NCBI GenBank assembly: GCA_016185365.1 | Contig: JACPNP010000060.1 | Coordinates: 1 to 64,000 of the forward strand | Reading direction: 5' to 3' | DNA length: 64,000 bases | DNA from: Terriglobales bacterium | Lineage (GTDB): Bacteria; Acidobacteriota; Terriglobia; Terriglobales; Acidobacteriaceae | Part shown: positions 55,085 to 63,656 of the stretch, piece after piece | Layout of the letters: every line of letters starts with the position of its first letter | How positions within the stretch are numbered: position 1 is the first letter of the stretch | The notes under the pieces: model-generated | Told to the model about the DNA's origin: nothing | Database searches by the model: none | Seen by the model: only the letters and a program-made list of their open reading frames with translations | Translations under genes and position numbers: made by a program

Positions 55085-56227
55085 TTGCATAGACTCCTCC
55101 TCACATCCGTACTCTTGCTGCTCACCGCCTGCACCCAGGAAGATCCGCGCAAGCGGGAGTATTTGTATGTTTCGAACGGCGGCTCGCACGATGTCACCGT
55201 GATCGACGCCCTCGATTTTCAGGTGATCAAGTCGCTGAAGGTCGGGCAAAATCCAACGGGCATCACCGCCAATCCGCGCCGTAATGAGGTGTATGCCGTC
55301 AACTCCGGCTCCGCCTCCGTCAGCGTGATCGACGCGGAAAAAAATGAGGTGGTGGCCACCATCCTGGTGCAGCAGCGGCCCTACTTTGTCTCGGTCTCGC
55401 AGGATGGTGCCCGCGCCTACGTGGCCAACGCCGGCTCCGGCAGTGTCTCCGTGATCGATATTCCCGCGCGCAAAGTCGTGGCCAACGTTCCCGTCGGAGC
55501 GGCGCCCGGATTGGCGATCGTCTCGCCCGATGGAAGCACCCTGGTCGTCTCTCTGCGGGAAGAGGACACGGTCGCGCTGCTCGACACGAAGTCGCTCGCG
55601 GTGCGCAGCCGCATCAAGGTCTGCAAACAGCCCACGGACGTTGTCATCCTGCCCGATTCCACCAAGGCCTTCATCGCCTGCAGCGGTTCGGCGCAAGTCG
55701 CCAGCGTGCAATTGCGAAAGTTGGACGCGCATCCCGCGCAGGACGCCGATGCCCTGGTCGCGATTTTGAACGTCGGACGCACGCCTGTGCATCTTGCCCT
55801 CAAACCCGATGGCGGCGAGCTCTTCGTCTCCAATTTCGCAGGGGATTCTTTTTCTGAGGTGGCAACGTCGGCGAATGACGTGGGCGGGACCTACTTGATC
55901 GGCAAGGGGCCGGTGCGTGGTGTGGTGGCAGCCGACAATGCCACGCTGTACATCAGCAACTTCAACTCCGACACCGTGGCCGCGTATGACATCACCATCA
56001 ACCGTCTGCTGGCCACGTTCGAGGTCGGCCGCCGGCCCGATGCCATCATCCTCTCCACCGGCCAGCAATATCTGTTTGTCGCGGGCAGCGGCTCCGGCGA
56101 CGTGGCCGTGCTGCGCACCACCTCCGCCCGCGCCACCGATGCCAAGGCCGCGCGCAGATTGCTCACCATCATCCCCACCGGCTCACGACCCAACGCCATG
56201 GCCATCAAAGCGTTGATGGTGAAGTGA
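55085..56227 (+). CDS. YVTN/YncE-like beta-propeller lipoprotein
   Basis: The protein is 380 residues from a TTG start. The signal ends in a lipobox (LLLLTAC), so it should be lipid-anchored. About seven repeats of the YVTN type follow, such as REYLYVSNGGSHDVTVID, AYVANAGSGSVSVID and ATLYISNFNSDTVAAYD. These propellers bind partners or heme-related ligands in various systems; no catalytic site is evident. It lies 47 nt after DAHP synthase, with no functional link. Confidence 0.85.
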   Translation: MHRLLLTSVLLLLTACTQEDPRKREYLYVSNGGSHDVTVIDALDFQVIKSLKVGQNPTGITANPRRNEVYAVNSGSASVSVIDAEKNEVVATILVQQRPYFVSVSQDGARAYVANAGSGSVSVIDIPARKVVANVPVGAAPGLAIVSPDGSTLVVSLREEDTVALLDTKSLAVRSRIKVCKQPTDVVILPDSTKAFIACSGSAQVASVQLRKLDAHPAQDADALVAILNVGRTPVHLALKPDGGELFVSNFAGDSFSEVATSANDVGGTYLIGKGPVRGVVAADNATLYISNFNSDTVAAYDITINRLLATFEVGRRPDAIILSTGQQYLFVAGSGSGDVAVLRTTSARATDAKAARRLLTIIPTGSRPNAMAIKALMVK

Positions 56228-56457
56228 CTCGTTCGCTTCAGGTTGTCATTCGATGAAGATTGTCATTCCGAGTGAGGCGCGCAGCGCCGAGTCGAGGAAT
56301 CCCTTTCTCACCGAATCATCAGTCGCGCAGCGACGCCATACCGGATAGCCCCGCACGTCAGTGCGGGGTAGGCGTTTCCTCAAAAGGACGAGTCGGCTTT
56401 AGCCGACGACACAAAACGGCCCGCGTTTCGCGGGCCGCTGGTCTTTCTGTAAGTTAT
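56228..56457. repeat. Repeat and hairpin-rich gap before the bacilliredoxin gene
   Basis: The gap contains the TCATTCCGAG dispersed repeat (56261-56306), a hairpin CCCCGCAC-GTCA-GTGCGGGG (56349-56368), a hairpin GTCGGC-TTTA-GCCGAC, and the terminator listed separately. No gene is seen. Confidence 0.65.
56417..56437 (-). terminator. Terminator of the bacilliredoxin gene
   Basis: A perfect 9-bp stem (CGGCCCGCG / CGCGGGCCG) with a 3-base loop is followed on the minus strand by TTTTGTG. It lies about 20 nt after the stop at 56458. Confidence 0.75.
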
Positions 56458-56895
56458 TTACTGTCCGCCTACCGCTGACCTCGCGCAGAACTTGTCGAAG
56501 GCTGATGTCAATTCCGCAGCGATCGAGGCCGCGTCCCGGGTCTCGATCTGGTGCCGTTCCATCATGTACACCAGCTTCCCGTCGCGCAGCAGTCCGATGC
56601 TCGGCGACGACGGCGCATACCCCACGAAGTACGCGCGCGCCTTCTCCGTCGCGTCGCGGTCCTGGCCGGCGAACACCGTGATGCTCTTGTCCGGCACCAC
56701 GTTGTGCTTCATGGCCATGCCCACCGCCGGACGCATCTTGCCCGCGGCGCATCCGCACACCGAATTCACGATCACCATCACCGTGCCCGGCGTTTCCTTC
56801 ACCGCCCGTTCCACATCGGCGGCCGTACGAGTCTCCGCCACGCCGAAACGCGATAGCTCCTGCCGCATCGGCGCGATCATTGGCTCTGGATACAT
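56458..56895 (-). CDS. BrxA/BrxB-family bacilliredoxin (YphP-like)
   Basis: The protein is 145 residues from the ATG at 56895 (MYPEPMIAPMRQEL), with AGGAG 10 nt upstream. The redox motif is VNSVCGCAAG (CGC), typical of the family. AGQDRDATEKAR and PSSPSIGLLRDGKLVYMMERH are also conserved. The family reduces bacillithiol-mixed disulfides. Whether this organism makes bacillithiol is not shown here. The first 25 residues of the listed ORF are leader. Confidence 0.9.
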   Translation of the reverse strand: MYPEPMIAPMRQELSRFGVAETRTAADVERAVKETPGTVMVIVNSVCGCAAGKMRPAVGMAMKHNVVPDKSITVFAGQDRDATEKARAYFVGYAPSSPSIGLLRDGKLVYMMERHQIETRDAASIAAELTSAFDKFCARSAVGGQ

Positions 56896-56928
56896 GTCGT
56901 CGACTCTCCTGTAAGTGTGTCTTCCCTC

Positions 56929-56934
56929 ATTATA
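56929..56934 (-). promoter_or_regulatory. Candidate -10 element of the bacilliredoxin gene
   Basis: A perfect TATAAT is present on the minus strand 34 nt before the ATG. No good -35 hexamer is seen at the right distance, so the promoter is probably activator-dependent or weak. Confidence 0.45.
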
Positions 56935-57106
56935 GTGGACTTCCATAACGTAGACGCTGGACTTTCGCAAATCCTTGGCTGGCGACCGCTCTTGTGAATG
57001 CGGTCTCTGAGATTCTTCGCTGCGGTCACTCGCCTTGGCCTTGGTATGGGTCTTGGCCCCCGGCTCTCGGCTCTTTGTCTTATGTTTTGATTGTGATTTT
57101 GATTTT

Positions 57107-57138
57107 CAATTACCAGATTTCTCAATTACCCGATTATT
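57107..57138. repeat. Octamer array containing the murB stop codon
   Basis: Four 8-mers (CAATTACC, AGATTTCT, CAATTACC, CGATTATT) run into murB. The minus-strand stop TAA (57136-57134) is inside the last unit. A TTTTGAT-rich stretch precedes it from about 57080. Nothing else is seen between 56935 and 57106. Confidence 0.8.
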
Positions 57139-58246
57139 CAATGGAACCGAATCCCACCATCACCGGCTCGCGCTGCAGCTCGATCCCCCATGCCTTCCGC
57201 ACGCCGGTGCGCACCTCTTCGCTGAATGCTGCGATCTCGGCCGCCGTCGCGCCGCCGCGGTTCACGATCGCCAGCGTGTGCTTCTTCGAGATGCCGACGC
57301 GTCCGCTTCCAAATCCCTTCGGGAATCCCGCATTCTCCACCAGCCATGCAGCCGAAAGTTTTGCCTGTCCCCCGCCCGCCGGATAGCGGGGCGGTTCGCG
57401 CTCCACACCCTGCTCGCGCGCCATCACCGCGACCTCGGCTGCTTTCTCGTCGCGCACGATGGGATTCTTGAAGAACGACCCCGCGCTGCGGCAATCGTCG
57501 TCACCGGGCACGATCAGCATGGCTTTGCTCTCCCGGATCTGGCGCACTGCGTCACGTGTCTCCTTCAGCGTCGGCGTGCCGGGATGGTTCGCAAAACGCT
57601 TTTGCAGGTCGGCATAGGCCATCCGCGGCGCGCCTCCCGGAGTCAAGGCGTAGGTCACGTGCAAGACGATGTACCTTTCTCGCTCCGTGGTATTGAAAAT
57701 ACTCGTACGGTAGGAAAACCCGCATTCGGCGTTGCTCAGTTCGCGCACTTTCAGGTTTTGCAGATCCAACACCCGCACCGCGACGATGGTCTCAGAGACT
57801 TCCTGACCGTAAGCGCCCACATTCTGCACCGGCGTTCCGCCCACGGTCCCGGGGATCCCGCTCAACGCTTCGACCCCGGCGCATCCGTCCTCGACCGTGC
57901 GGGCGACGAATGCGTCCCACTCTTCTCCCGCCCCGACGACATAATGCCTGGGTCCGTGTGGCACAGAAGCCTGCCCTGAGCGCGGTCGAAGGGCCCTGGG
58001 CTGTGCTGTGCCGTCATCTTCAATCCCCCGTATCCCGATCTTCAGCACCAGCCCCGGCCAGCCTTCGTCCGCTACCACCAGATTGCTGCCTCCGCCGAGT
58101 ACGAACAATCGCAGGTTGTTGGCCCGCGCGTGGATCACGGCATCGATCACATCCTTCTCGTCCTCAGCCTCCACGAAATATCGCGCCGGCCCTCCCACCC
58201 GGAAGGTCGTCATCGGAGCCAGTGGAACGTGTTCCTGGAGGTGCAT
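57134..58246 (-). CDS. murB: UDP-N-acetylenolpyruvoylglucosamine reductase
   Basis: The protein has 370 residues. FAD-binding motifs are TTFRVGGPARYFVE and LGGGSNLVVADEG, with GIPGTVGGTPVQNVGAYG. The catalytic region is SAGSFFKNPIV (Ser and Asn) and the conserved end KHTLAIVNRGGATAAEI. It makes UDP-MurNAc for peptidoglycan. A copy of a dispersed palindromic repeat is inserted in frame, adding roughly 17-20 residues (RALRPRSGQASVPHG) between two strands of the FAD domain. The frame stays open throughout. Confidence 0.93.
   Translation of the reverse strand: MHLQEHVPLAPMTTFRVGGPARYFVEAEDEKDVIDAVIHARANNLRLFVLGGGSNLVVADEGWPGLVLKIGIRGIEDDGTAQPRALRPRSGQASVPHGPRHYVVGAGEEWDAFVARTVEDGCAGVEALSGIPGTVGGTPVQNVGAYGQEVSETIVAVRVLDLQNLKVRELSNAECGFSYRTSIFNTTERERYIVLHVTYALTPGGAPRMAYADLQKRFANHPGTPTLKETRDAVRQIRESKAMLIVPGDDDCRSAGSFFKNPIVRDEKAAEVAVMAREQGVEREPPRYPAGGGQAKLSAAWLVENAGFPKGFGSGRVGISKKHTLAIVNRGGATAAEIAAFSEEVRTGVRKAWGIELQREPVMVGFGSIE
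57960..58012. repeat. Palindromic dispersed repeat inserted in frame in murB (copy D)
   Basis: Terminal inverted arms GGCACAG / CTGTGCC enclose CCTGCCCTGAGCG and TCGAAGGGCCCT, the same core as the intergenic copies at 45812, 49915 and 50091. It lies wholly inside the murB reading frame. Confidence 0.85.
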
Positions 58247-58447
58247 CTCGAGTCAGAGTATCAGGGAATCTGTGACGACAGATTGCAGATTGCCCATCAC
58301 ACCTTTTGATGTCCGTTTTTATGGCTTGTCATACCAGGCTAGCGCCACGGCTTTGGGCGGTGGGCAGAGCGACCCCGGGATCGATATTCAATCGGCAATT
58401 TCCAATCTGCATTCTGCAATGATTTCAATTCCGCAATGCACCAGCCC
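58247..58447. repeat. Word-array gap between modC and murB
   Basis: CAGATTG is repeated at 58279-58292. AATCTGC, ATTCTGC, CAATTCC and GCAATG words fill 58395-58440, just before the modC stop. No gene is seen in the 201 nt. Confidence 0.55.
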
Positions 58448-59146
58448 TCAACGTCCCGTCATTAGCTCCATCAGCTTCGCCCGCTCCTCCGCCAGTGCCT
58501 GGCCCGGCGTGCCCTGTCTCTCGATCCGGCCTTCGCGCATCACCACCACCTGATCGCCGAGCGAAAACGCTTCATGCAACACATGGGTGACATAAAGGAT
58601 CGGGACGCGCCGTTCGCGGTTCCAGGCGCGCAGGTCATCCAGGATGCCGAGCTTGGTCCCCATATCGAGCGCGGAGAGCGGCTCATCCAGGAGGAGCGCG
58701 CGCGGCTCGGTCACAAGAGTCCGCGCCAGAGCCACCCGCTGCTTCTCGCCACCGCTGATCCGGCCGGGACGCTGCTCCGCAACGTGTGCGATACGGAACC
58801 GTTCCATCGCTTCCTGCGCGCGCCGTCGCCGTTCCCCGGTGGGCAATGCGTGCAGACCGTATTCGATATTCTCCCGCCCCGTCATGTGCGGGAATAACGC
58901 CGGCGACTGGAACACGTATCCCACGCCCCGCCGCGAAGGCGGCAGAGACGTGATCTCTTTTCCGCCGAGGTGAATGTGGCCGCGGTCCGGACGCTGGATC
59001 CCCGCCACACATTCGAGCACGGTCGTTTTTCCCGCCCCGGAAGGCCCGAACAGGACCGTCACGCCGGAAGCGGCTTCGAAAGCGACAGCCACGCGGAAGC
59101 CCCGCGCCCCGCCGAACGTCTTCTCGATCTGGATCGCCAATCCCAA
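58448..59146 (-). CDS. modC: Molybdate ABC transporter ATP-binding protein, short form without TOBE domain
   Basis: The protein has 232 residues. Walker A is FGPSGAGKTT, the signature RISGGEKQRVALART, Walker B ALLLDEPLSALD, and the H-loop YVTHVLHEA. It matches the N-terminal ATPase half of ModC. The C-terminal TOBE/Mop regulatory domain of E. coli ModC (about 350 residues) is missing. A TOBE domain occurs instead in the HTH protein at the other end of the cluster. It powers molybdate uptake with ModB and ModA. Confidence 0.9.
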   Translation of the reverse strand: MGLAIQIEKTFGGARGFRVAVAFEAASGVTVLFGPSGAGKTTVLECVAGIQRPDRGHIHLGGKEITSLPPSRRGVGYVFQSPALFPHMTGRENIEYGLHALPTGERRRRAQEAMERFRIAHVAEQRPGRISGGEKQRVALARTLVTEPRALLLDEPLSALDMGTKLGILDDLRAWNRERRVPILYVTHVLHEAFSLGDQVVVMREGRIERQGTPGQALAEERAKLMELMTGR

Positions 59147-59273
59147 TTGCTTTGCCTTTGCTTATGCTTTTGCCCTTGCTCTTGTCTTTGCCTTTGCTAT
59201 TCCTGACGACTAACGACTACCGACTAACGACTGCCTCTTGCCTTTCCTGATGACTGACCACTGGCTACTGCTT
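59145..59273. repeat. Hexamer then heptamer arrays between modB and modC
   Basis: Nine 6-mers at 59145-59198 read AATTGC, TTTGCC, TTTGCT, TATGCT, TTTGCC, CTTGCT, CTTGTC, TTTGCC, TTTGCT. From 59204 come ten 7-mers including TGACGAC, TAACGAC, TACCGAC, TAACGAC, ACTGACC, ACTGGCT, ACTGCTT. The modB stop codon (59267-59265) is inside the last units. Confidence 0.85.
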
Positions 59274-59942
59274 CCCCAACCATCCTTGCCACAGGTGCCG
59301 GTTCATGCCGTACACCGCGGCCAATACCGCAAAGGAAAAGACCAGGAGTACGAGTGAGGTCTGGTTCGCCGACGCGTACTCCAGCGCCTGGACGCGGTCG
59401 TAAATATCGATCGAGACCGTGCGCGTCACCCCCGGGATGTTCCCGCCCACCATGAGGACCACTCCGAACTCGCCCACCGTGTGGGCGAAACTCAGCACCA
59501 TGCCGGTCACCACGCCACCCAGCGAGAGCGGCAGGATCACGCGCGCAAACGTCCGCATGCGCGAAGCGCCCAGCAACTCCGAGGCGGCGAGCAGTCGCTC
59601 ATCCACGGCTGCGAACGCCGCGACGAATGGCTGCACCGCGAAGGGCAGGCTGTACAGAACGCTGGCCACCACCAGGCCTTCGAACGAGAAGGCCAGCGGA
59701 TGACCCAACGTCTCAGCGAACCAGCGCCCCAATGGACTCCTCGTGCCCAGCCCTACCAGCACGTAATAGCCGAGCACCGTCGGCGGCAGCACCAGTGGCA
59801 AGGCCACCACGGCTTCGATCAGAAACTTGGACCGGAAGCGCGTGAACGCCAACCAGTACGCCAGCGGCAGCCCGATCACCACTAGAAGGGCCGCTACCAC
59901 CGATGCCAGCTTCACCGTCAATCCGATCGCCTGCCAATCCAC
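59265..59942 (-). CDS. modB: Molybdate ABC transporter permease
   Basis: The protein has 225 residues with five to six membrane helices. The EAA-type loop is ELLGASRMRTFARVILPLSLGG. The N-terminal LTVKLASVVAALLVVIGLPLAYWLAF and LPPTVLGYYVLV are typical of ModB. FAHTVGEFGVVLMVGGNIPG is the strongly conserved ModB block. It lies 18 nt after modA. Confidence 0.93.
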   Translation of the reverse strand: MDWQAIGLTVKLASVVAALLVVIGLPLAYWLAFTRFRSKFLIEAVVALPLVLPPTVLGYYVLVGLGTRSPLGRWFAETLGHPLAFSFEGLVVASVLYSLPFAVQPFVAAFAAVDERLLAASELLGASRMRTFARVILPLSLGGVVTGMVLSFAHTVGEFGVVLMVGGNIPGVTRTVSIDIYDRVQALEYASANQTSLVLLVFSFAVLAAVYGMNRHLWQGWLGKQ

Positions 59943-59960
59943 TTTTGCCGCTCCTTCTCC

Positions 59961-60761
59961 CTACTGCGCTATTTTTTTGTCGTCCTCCGGGATGACCACC
60001 GCGAAGCCGTGACTCCGCAAGATTCTCTTCGCCTCGATTGAATCCAGGAATCCAAGAAATCTCTTGGCGGCGTCTTTGTCCGTGGTCCGGTTCAAGATCA
60101 CCCCGCCCTGTTCGAGCGGAGGTTCCAAGAAATGCGGTAGCACACCCACAGTCGTCGAATCCCTCAATCCTGGCGCCATGGCCAGTGAATGGGACACGAT
60201 GCCCACGTCCGCGTTGCCGGATTCCACGAATTGCGTGGCCTGGGCCACGTTCTCGGCAAGCAGCAGCTTGTCTTTCACTTTCTCGTACAGTGGCGGGACT
60301 AGTACGTAACGGATCGCGGCACGGCCGTAGGGTGCGTGGGCCGGATTGGCGATGGCGATCTTTTTCACCCTCGCATCCAGGAAAATGGCGTTGCTCGCCA
60401 CTTCCTCCCGCGTGAATCCCAGGTCCCGGCGATAGAGCACCGCCAGGCTTCCTGCCGCATAACTCCGCAGCGTGCCCGATAGGGCCAGACCCGCCTCCTC
60501 CAGTTTTTTCGGGTACTCCATGTCCGCCGAGAGGAACACATCGAAGGGCGCGCCGTTCTGGATCTGCGCGAACAGGGTCCCGGAAGCGCCATACGTGATC
60601 GTGACTTTCGCCCCGGACGTCGTTTCAAATGCCTTCACGATCTCCGGCATCACGAAGCGCAGGTCGCTCGCTGCCGCGACGCGGACCTCCTGTGCATTGA
60701 CCGATCCCGCGGATAGTACGGCGCAAATCAGCGCCGCCAGGGTTCGACTAAGGCCGGACAA
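59961..60761 (-). CDS. modA: Molybdate-binding periplasmic protein
   Basis: The protein has 266 residues. The signal peptide (LAALICAVLSAGSVNAQ) is followed by VRVAAASDLRFVMPEI, the usual ModA start. ITYGASGTLFAQIQNGAPFD (oxyanion site), FLSADMEYPKKL and AKRFLGFLDSIEAKRIL at the end are family motifs. It delivers molybdate or tungstate to ModB. Its start overlaps the HTH-TOBE gene by 14 nt. Confidence 0.93.
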   Translation of the reverse strand: MSGLSRTLAALICAVLSAGSVNAQEVRVAAASDLRFVMPEIVKAFETTSGAKVTITYGASGTLFAQIQNGAPFDVFLSADMEYPKKLEEAGLALSGTLRSYAAGSLAVLYRRDLGFTREEVASNAIFLDARVKKIAIANPAHAPYGRAAIRYVLVPPLYEKVKDKLLLAENVAQATQFVESGNADVGIVSHSLAMAPGLRDSTTVGVLPHFLEPPLEQGGVILNRTTDKDAAKRFLGFLDSIEAKRILRSHGFAVVIPEDDKKIAQ

Positions 60762-61158
60762 TCATCACCTCCGTGCTTTTGATCAGGGCCGCCGCCGTCT
60801 CTCCGACCTTCAGTCCCATCTCCCGGACGGCATCCGCGGTGATGATGCTGGTGATGACCTGACCGCCGATGGAGAGCTTCACCTGCGCCATCAGTCCGCT
60901 GACCTTCACCTCCGTCACCCGTCCCGTCAACTGGTTCCGGCCGCTCACCCGGCGATACCCCGAACGGCGCTCCCCAATGTCCCGGCTGCGCCCGGACCGG
61001 AGGTGCAGGAATTTGTCCAATTCGCTCTCCGGGATGCGGTGATGCCCGCCGGAGGTCTTCACCGACCGGATCTTGTGCTGGTAGATCCACTGCTTAACGG
61101 TGGGATAAGAGACGCCGAGCCGTCCCGCCACTTCTTTGGGCTTCAACAAGGTCGCCAT
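60748..61158 (-). CDS. Molybdate-responsive regulator with MerR-type HTH and TOBE (Mop) domain
   Basis: The protein has 136 residues. An excisionase/MerR-like helix-turn-helix (about 5-52: LKPKEVAGRLGVSYPTVKQW, SGGHHRIPESELDKFL) is joined to a single TOBE/Mop domain (about 70-135: NQLTGRVTEVKVSGLMAQVK, ITADAVREMGLKVGETAAAL). Mop domains bind molybdate. As first gene of the mod cluster it probably senses molybdate and controls modABC. It is not the classical ModE HTH. It may also supply the TOBE domain that this ModC lacks. Confidence 0.85.
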   Translation of the reverse strand: MATLLKPKEVAGRLGVSYPTVKQWIYQHKIRSVKTSGGHHRIPESELDKFLHLRSGRSRDIGERRSGYRRVSGRNQLTGRVTEVKVSGLMAQVKLSIGGQVITSIITADAVREMGLKVGETAAALIKSTEVMIVRP

Positions 61159-61328
61159 AAGTATGCGATTCTATGCCAAGATAATCGATATGTATAGATG
61201 AAATAGTACGAATAATACAATCTCCCTGGCTCCCGCCGCTCGCTTATGGCAAAGGGCCCGCCCGCGCACCTTTTCTCCGGGAATGGTGTTTAGAATCAAT
61301 AGATAGAGATTCTCCCAACGGACGGACT
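61159..61328. promoter_or_regulatory. Divergent control region between mod cluster and macA
   Basis: The region 61160-61225 is AT-rich (AATCGATATGTATAGATG, then AATAGTACGAATAATACAAT), unlike the surrounding DNA, and contains small dyads such as TCTAT/ATAGA. It is a good place for a promoter and a molybdate-responsive operator on the minus strand. No defined consensus was recognised. Confidence 0.4.
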
Positions 61329-62858
61329 GTGACGAACAAGAAGATTTGGACCCCCATCCTCGTCGTCGTATTGATCGCCGGCGCGTATTACTACATCAAG
61401 GCTGATGGCAAAGCCGCCGCTCCTTACTTCACCGCGACGGTCGAACGCGGGAATATTCGTTCCCAGGTGGAAGCCACTGGTACCATCAACGCGGTCACGA
61501 CCGTACAGGTCGGTTCGCAGGTCTCCGGCACCATCTCTCAGTTGAACGTGGACTTCAATTCCCGGGTCCGCAAGGACATGGTGGTGGCCCGCATCGACGA
61601 TTCCCTGTTCCAGGGCGCCCTCAATCAGGCCCGCGCCGACTTTGAGAATGCCAAGGCCAATCTCGCCGCCGCCAAGGCCAACCTTGAGCGGTCAAAAGCG
61701 GCCTCGGTCCAGACCAAAGCGGACTACGCCCGCACCGAACCGCTGGCCCGGGAGGGTGTGGTCAGCGCCCAGCAGCTCGATCTGGCCAAAGCCAATTGGG
61801 ACTCCGCTGTGGCCCAAGTCAATTCTTCCCAGGCGCAGGTGACGCAAGCCGATGCCCAGATGCAGCAGAAAGCCGCGGCCGTGCAGGTGGCCAAGATCAA
61901 TCTCGACCACACCGTGATCACCGCGCCCATCGACGGCACCGTGATCGCGCGCTCGGTCGATATCGGGCAGACCGTCGCCGCGTCCCTGCAGGCGCCCACG
62001 CTGTTCACCATCGCCCAGGACCTGACCAAGATGCTGGTCTACACCAAGACCGATGAGTCTGACATCGGCCGCATCCGGCCCGGCCAGCCGGTCATCTTCC
62101 GCGTGGATGCGTTCCCCAACGAGGCCTTCCGCGGCCGGGTGAAGGAAGTCCGCATGAACGCGACCGTCGTTCAGAACGTGGTCACCTACGACACCATCAT
62201 CGAATTCGATAATCCCGATCGCAAGCTCTTTCCCGGCATGACGGCTTACGTCACCATCCCCGTGGCCCGCGCCGATGACGTGCTCAAGGTCTCCAACGGC
62301 GCGCTCCGCTTCAAGCCTGACCTGAAACCGGCGGAGATCAAAGCGCTCTATGCCAAGTACAACATTCAGACCGGTGGACGTGGTGGCGATACGGAAGACG
62401 ACTCCGCCATGATCCGCCCCGCGTCCGCGCAAGCCGCCGCGGCTTCCCCAGCCGCGAAGGCCGGCGACCCGCAGCCAAAGTCCGGTGACGGCCGGGCCCA
62501 GGGTGATTCGTCGGGCCACAAGAAAGGGGATTGGCAGGGTCGCGGTCAGCGTGATGCCAACGGCATGAAGCCGGCGCAACCCGGCGACCAGCAGCACAAC
62601 GGCGCGTCCGGTACCCATGCGACCGCGCGCCAATCCGATGTCACCGAACCCACGCGCACCTACGTCGTCTGGAAGCTGCTTCCGGACAAGACATTGCAAC
62701 CTGTCAAGATCAAGACCGGCATCACCGACTTCACCTTTACTGCGCTCGTGGCCGGAGACCTGAAAGAAGGCGATCTGCTGATCACGGGTTCGCAGGGCGC
62801 GCGTCCTGCCGCCGGCGCATCACCTCTCGGTCAGGGCGGAGGTCAGCAGCGTCGCTAG
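61329..62858 (+). CDS. macA: MacA-like periplasmic adaptor of a tripartite efflux ABC transporter
   Basis: The protein is 509 residues from the GTG at 61329. One N-terminal membrane helix (IWTPILVVVLIAGAYYYIKA) precedes the lipoyl half-motif VEATGTINAVTTVQVGSQVSG and a long coiled-coil hairpin (about 95-185: ADFENAKANLAAAKANLERS). The second lipoyl half (ITAPIDGTVIARSVDIGQTV) and beta-barrel follow. Residues about 345-445 are an inserted low-complexity region rich in Ala, Gly, Gln and Lys before the last domain. It links the inner-membrane MacB to an outer-membrane channel. It lies 2 nt before the ATPase gene. Confidence 0.88.
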   Translation: MTNKKIWTPILVVVLIAGAYYYIKADGKAAAPYFTATVERGNIRSQVEATGTINAVTTVQVGSQVSGTISQLNVDFNSRVRKDMVVARIDDSLFQGALNQARADFENAKANLAAAKANLERSKAASVQTKADYARTEPLAREGVVSAQQLDLAKANWDSAVAQVNSSQAQVTQADAQMQQKAAAVQVAKINLDHTVITAPIDGTVIARSVDIGQTVAASLQAPTLFTIAQDLTKMLVYTKTDESDIGRIRPGQPVIFRVDAFPNEAFRGRVKEVRMNATVVQNVVTYDTIIEFDNPDRKLFPGMTAYVTIPVARADDVLKVSNGALRFKPDLKPAEIKALYAKYNIQTGGRGGDTEDDSAMIRPASAQAAAASPAAKAGDPQPKSGDGRAQGDSSGHKKGDWQGRGQRDANGMKPAQPGDQQHNGASGTHATARQSDVTEPTRTYVVWKLLPDKTLQPVKIKTGITDFTFTALVAGDLKEGDLLITGSQGARPAAGASPLGQGGGQQRR

Positions 62859-62860
62859 TC

Positions 62861-63655
62861 ATGACCACCGTGCCCCGATCCGTCCCGGAAACCGTCGCGG
62901 CAAAAGCCTCCGGCGCCGTCATCCGCGTCCAGGACCTGCATAAGTACTACGTGATGGGTGACAATCGCGTACACGCGCTGCGCGGCGTCACGCTGGAGAT
63001 CGCGCGCGGCGAATTCGTCGCCGTGATGGGCGCCAGCGGCAGCGGCAAATCCACCTTCATGAACATCCTGGGTTGCCTCGACAAGCCGACTTCCGGCCAC
63101 TATTACCTGGAAGGCACGGACGTGGCCCGGTTCACCAAGGGCGACCTGGCCAAGATCCGCAACCAACGCATCGGATTCGTCTTCCAGGGCTTCAACCTTC
63201 TGGCCCGCACCACGGCGCTCGAGAATACCGAGTTGCCAGCGCTCTATTCCCGCCTCCCGCGCGAGGAGCGGCACAAGCGCGCCATGGAAGCGCTGAACAT
63301 GGTGGGCCTCGCCGATCGCCACGATCACTATCCTTCCCAGCTCTCCGGCGGACAGCAACAGCGCGTGGCCATCGCCCGCGGGCTGGTCAATCAACCGTCG
63401 ATCCTGCTGGCCGACGAGCCCACCGGCAATCTCGACAGCCGCACCTCGGTCGAGATCATGGAGATCTTTCAGGACCTGAATAAGAACAACGGCCTCACCA
63501 TCATCATGGTGACGCATGAGATGGACATCGCCCAGTTCGCCAGGCGCCAGATCGTCTTCCGCGACGGCACCGTGCGCTCCGACCGCTACACCCCGCCCAA
63601 CGACTGCGTGGATGCGGCCTACGTGCTCAAGTCCATGCCCACGCTGGAGGACTGA
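62861..63655 (+). CDS. MacB/LolD-type ABC transporter ATPase
   Basis: The protein has 264 residues. Walker A is MGASGSGKSTFMNILG, the signature QLSGGQQQRVAIARGL, Walker B ILLADEPTGNLDS, and the His switch IMVTHEMD. LEGTDVARFTKGDLAKIRNQ is typical of the MacB/LolD group. Here the ATPase and the permease are separate genes, while E. coli MacB joins them in one protein. It energises the MacA-MacB efflux complex. Confidence 0.92.
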   Translation: MTTVPRSVPETVAAKASGAVIRVQDLHKYYVMGDNRVHALRGVTLEIARGEFVAVMGASGSGKSTFMNILGCLDKPTSGHYYLEGTDVARFTKGDLAKIRNQRIGFVFQGFNLLARTTALENTELPALYSRLPREERHKRAMEALNMVGLADRHDHYPSQLSGGQQQRVAIARGLVNQPSILLADEPTGNLDSRTSVEIMEIFQDLNKNNGLTIIMVTHEMDIAQFARRQIVFRDGTVRSDRYTPPNDCVDAAYVLKSMPTLED

Positions 63656-63656
63656 T

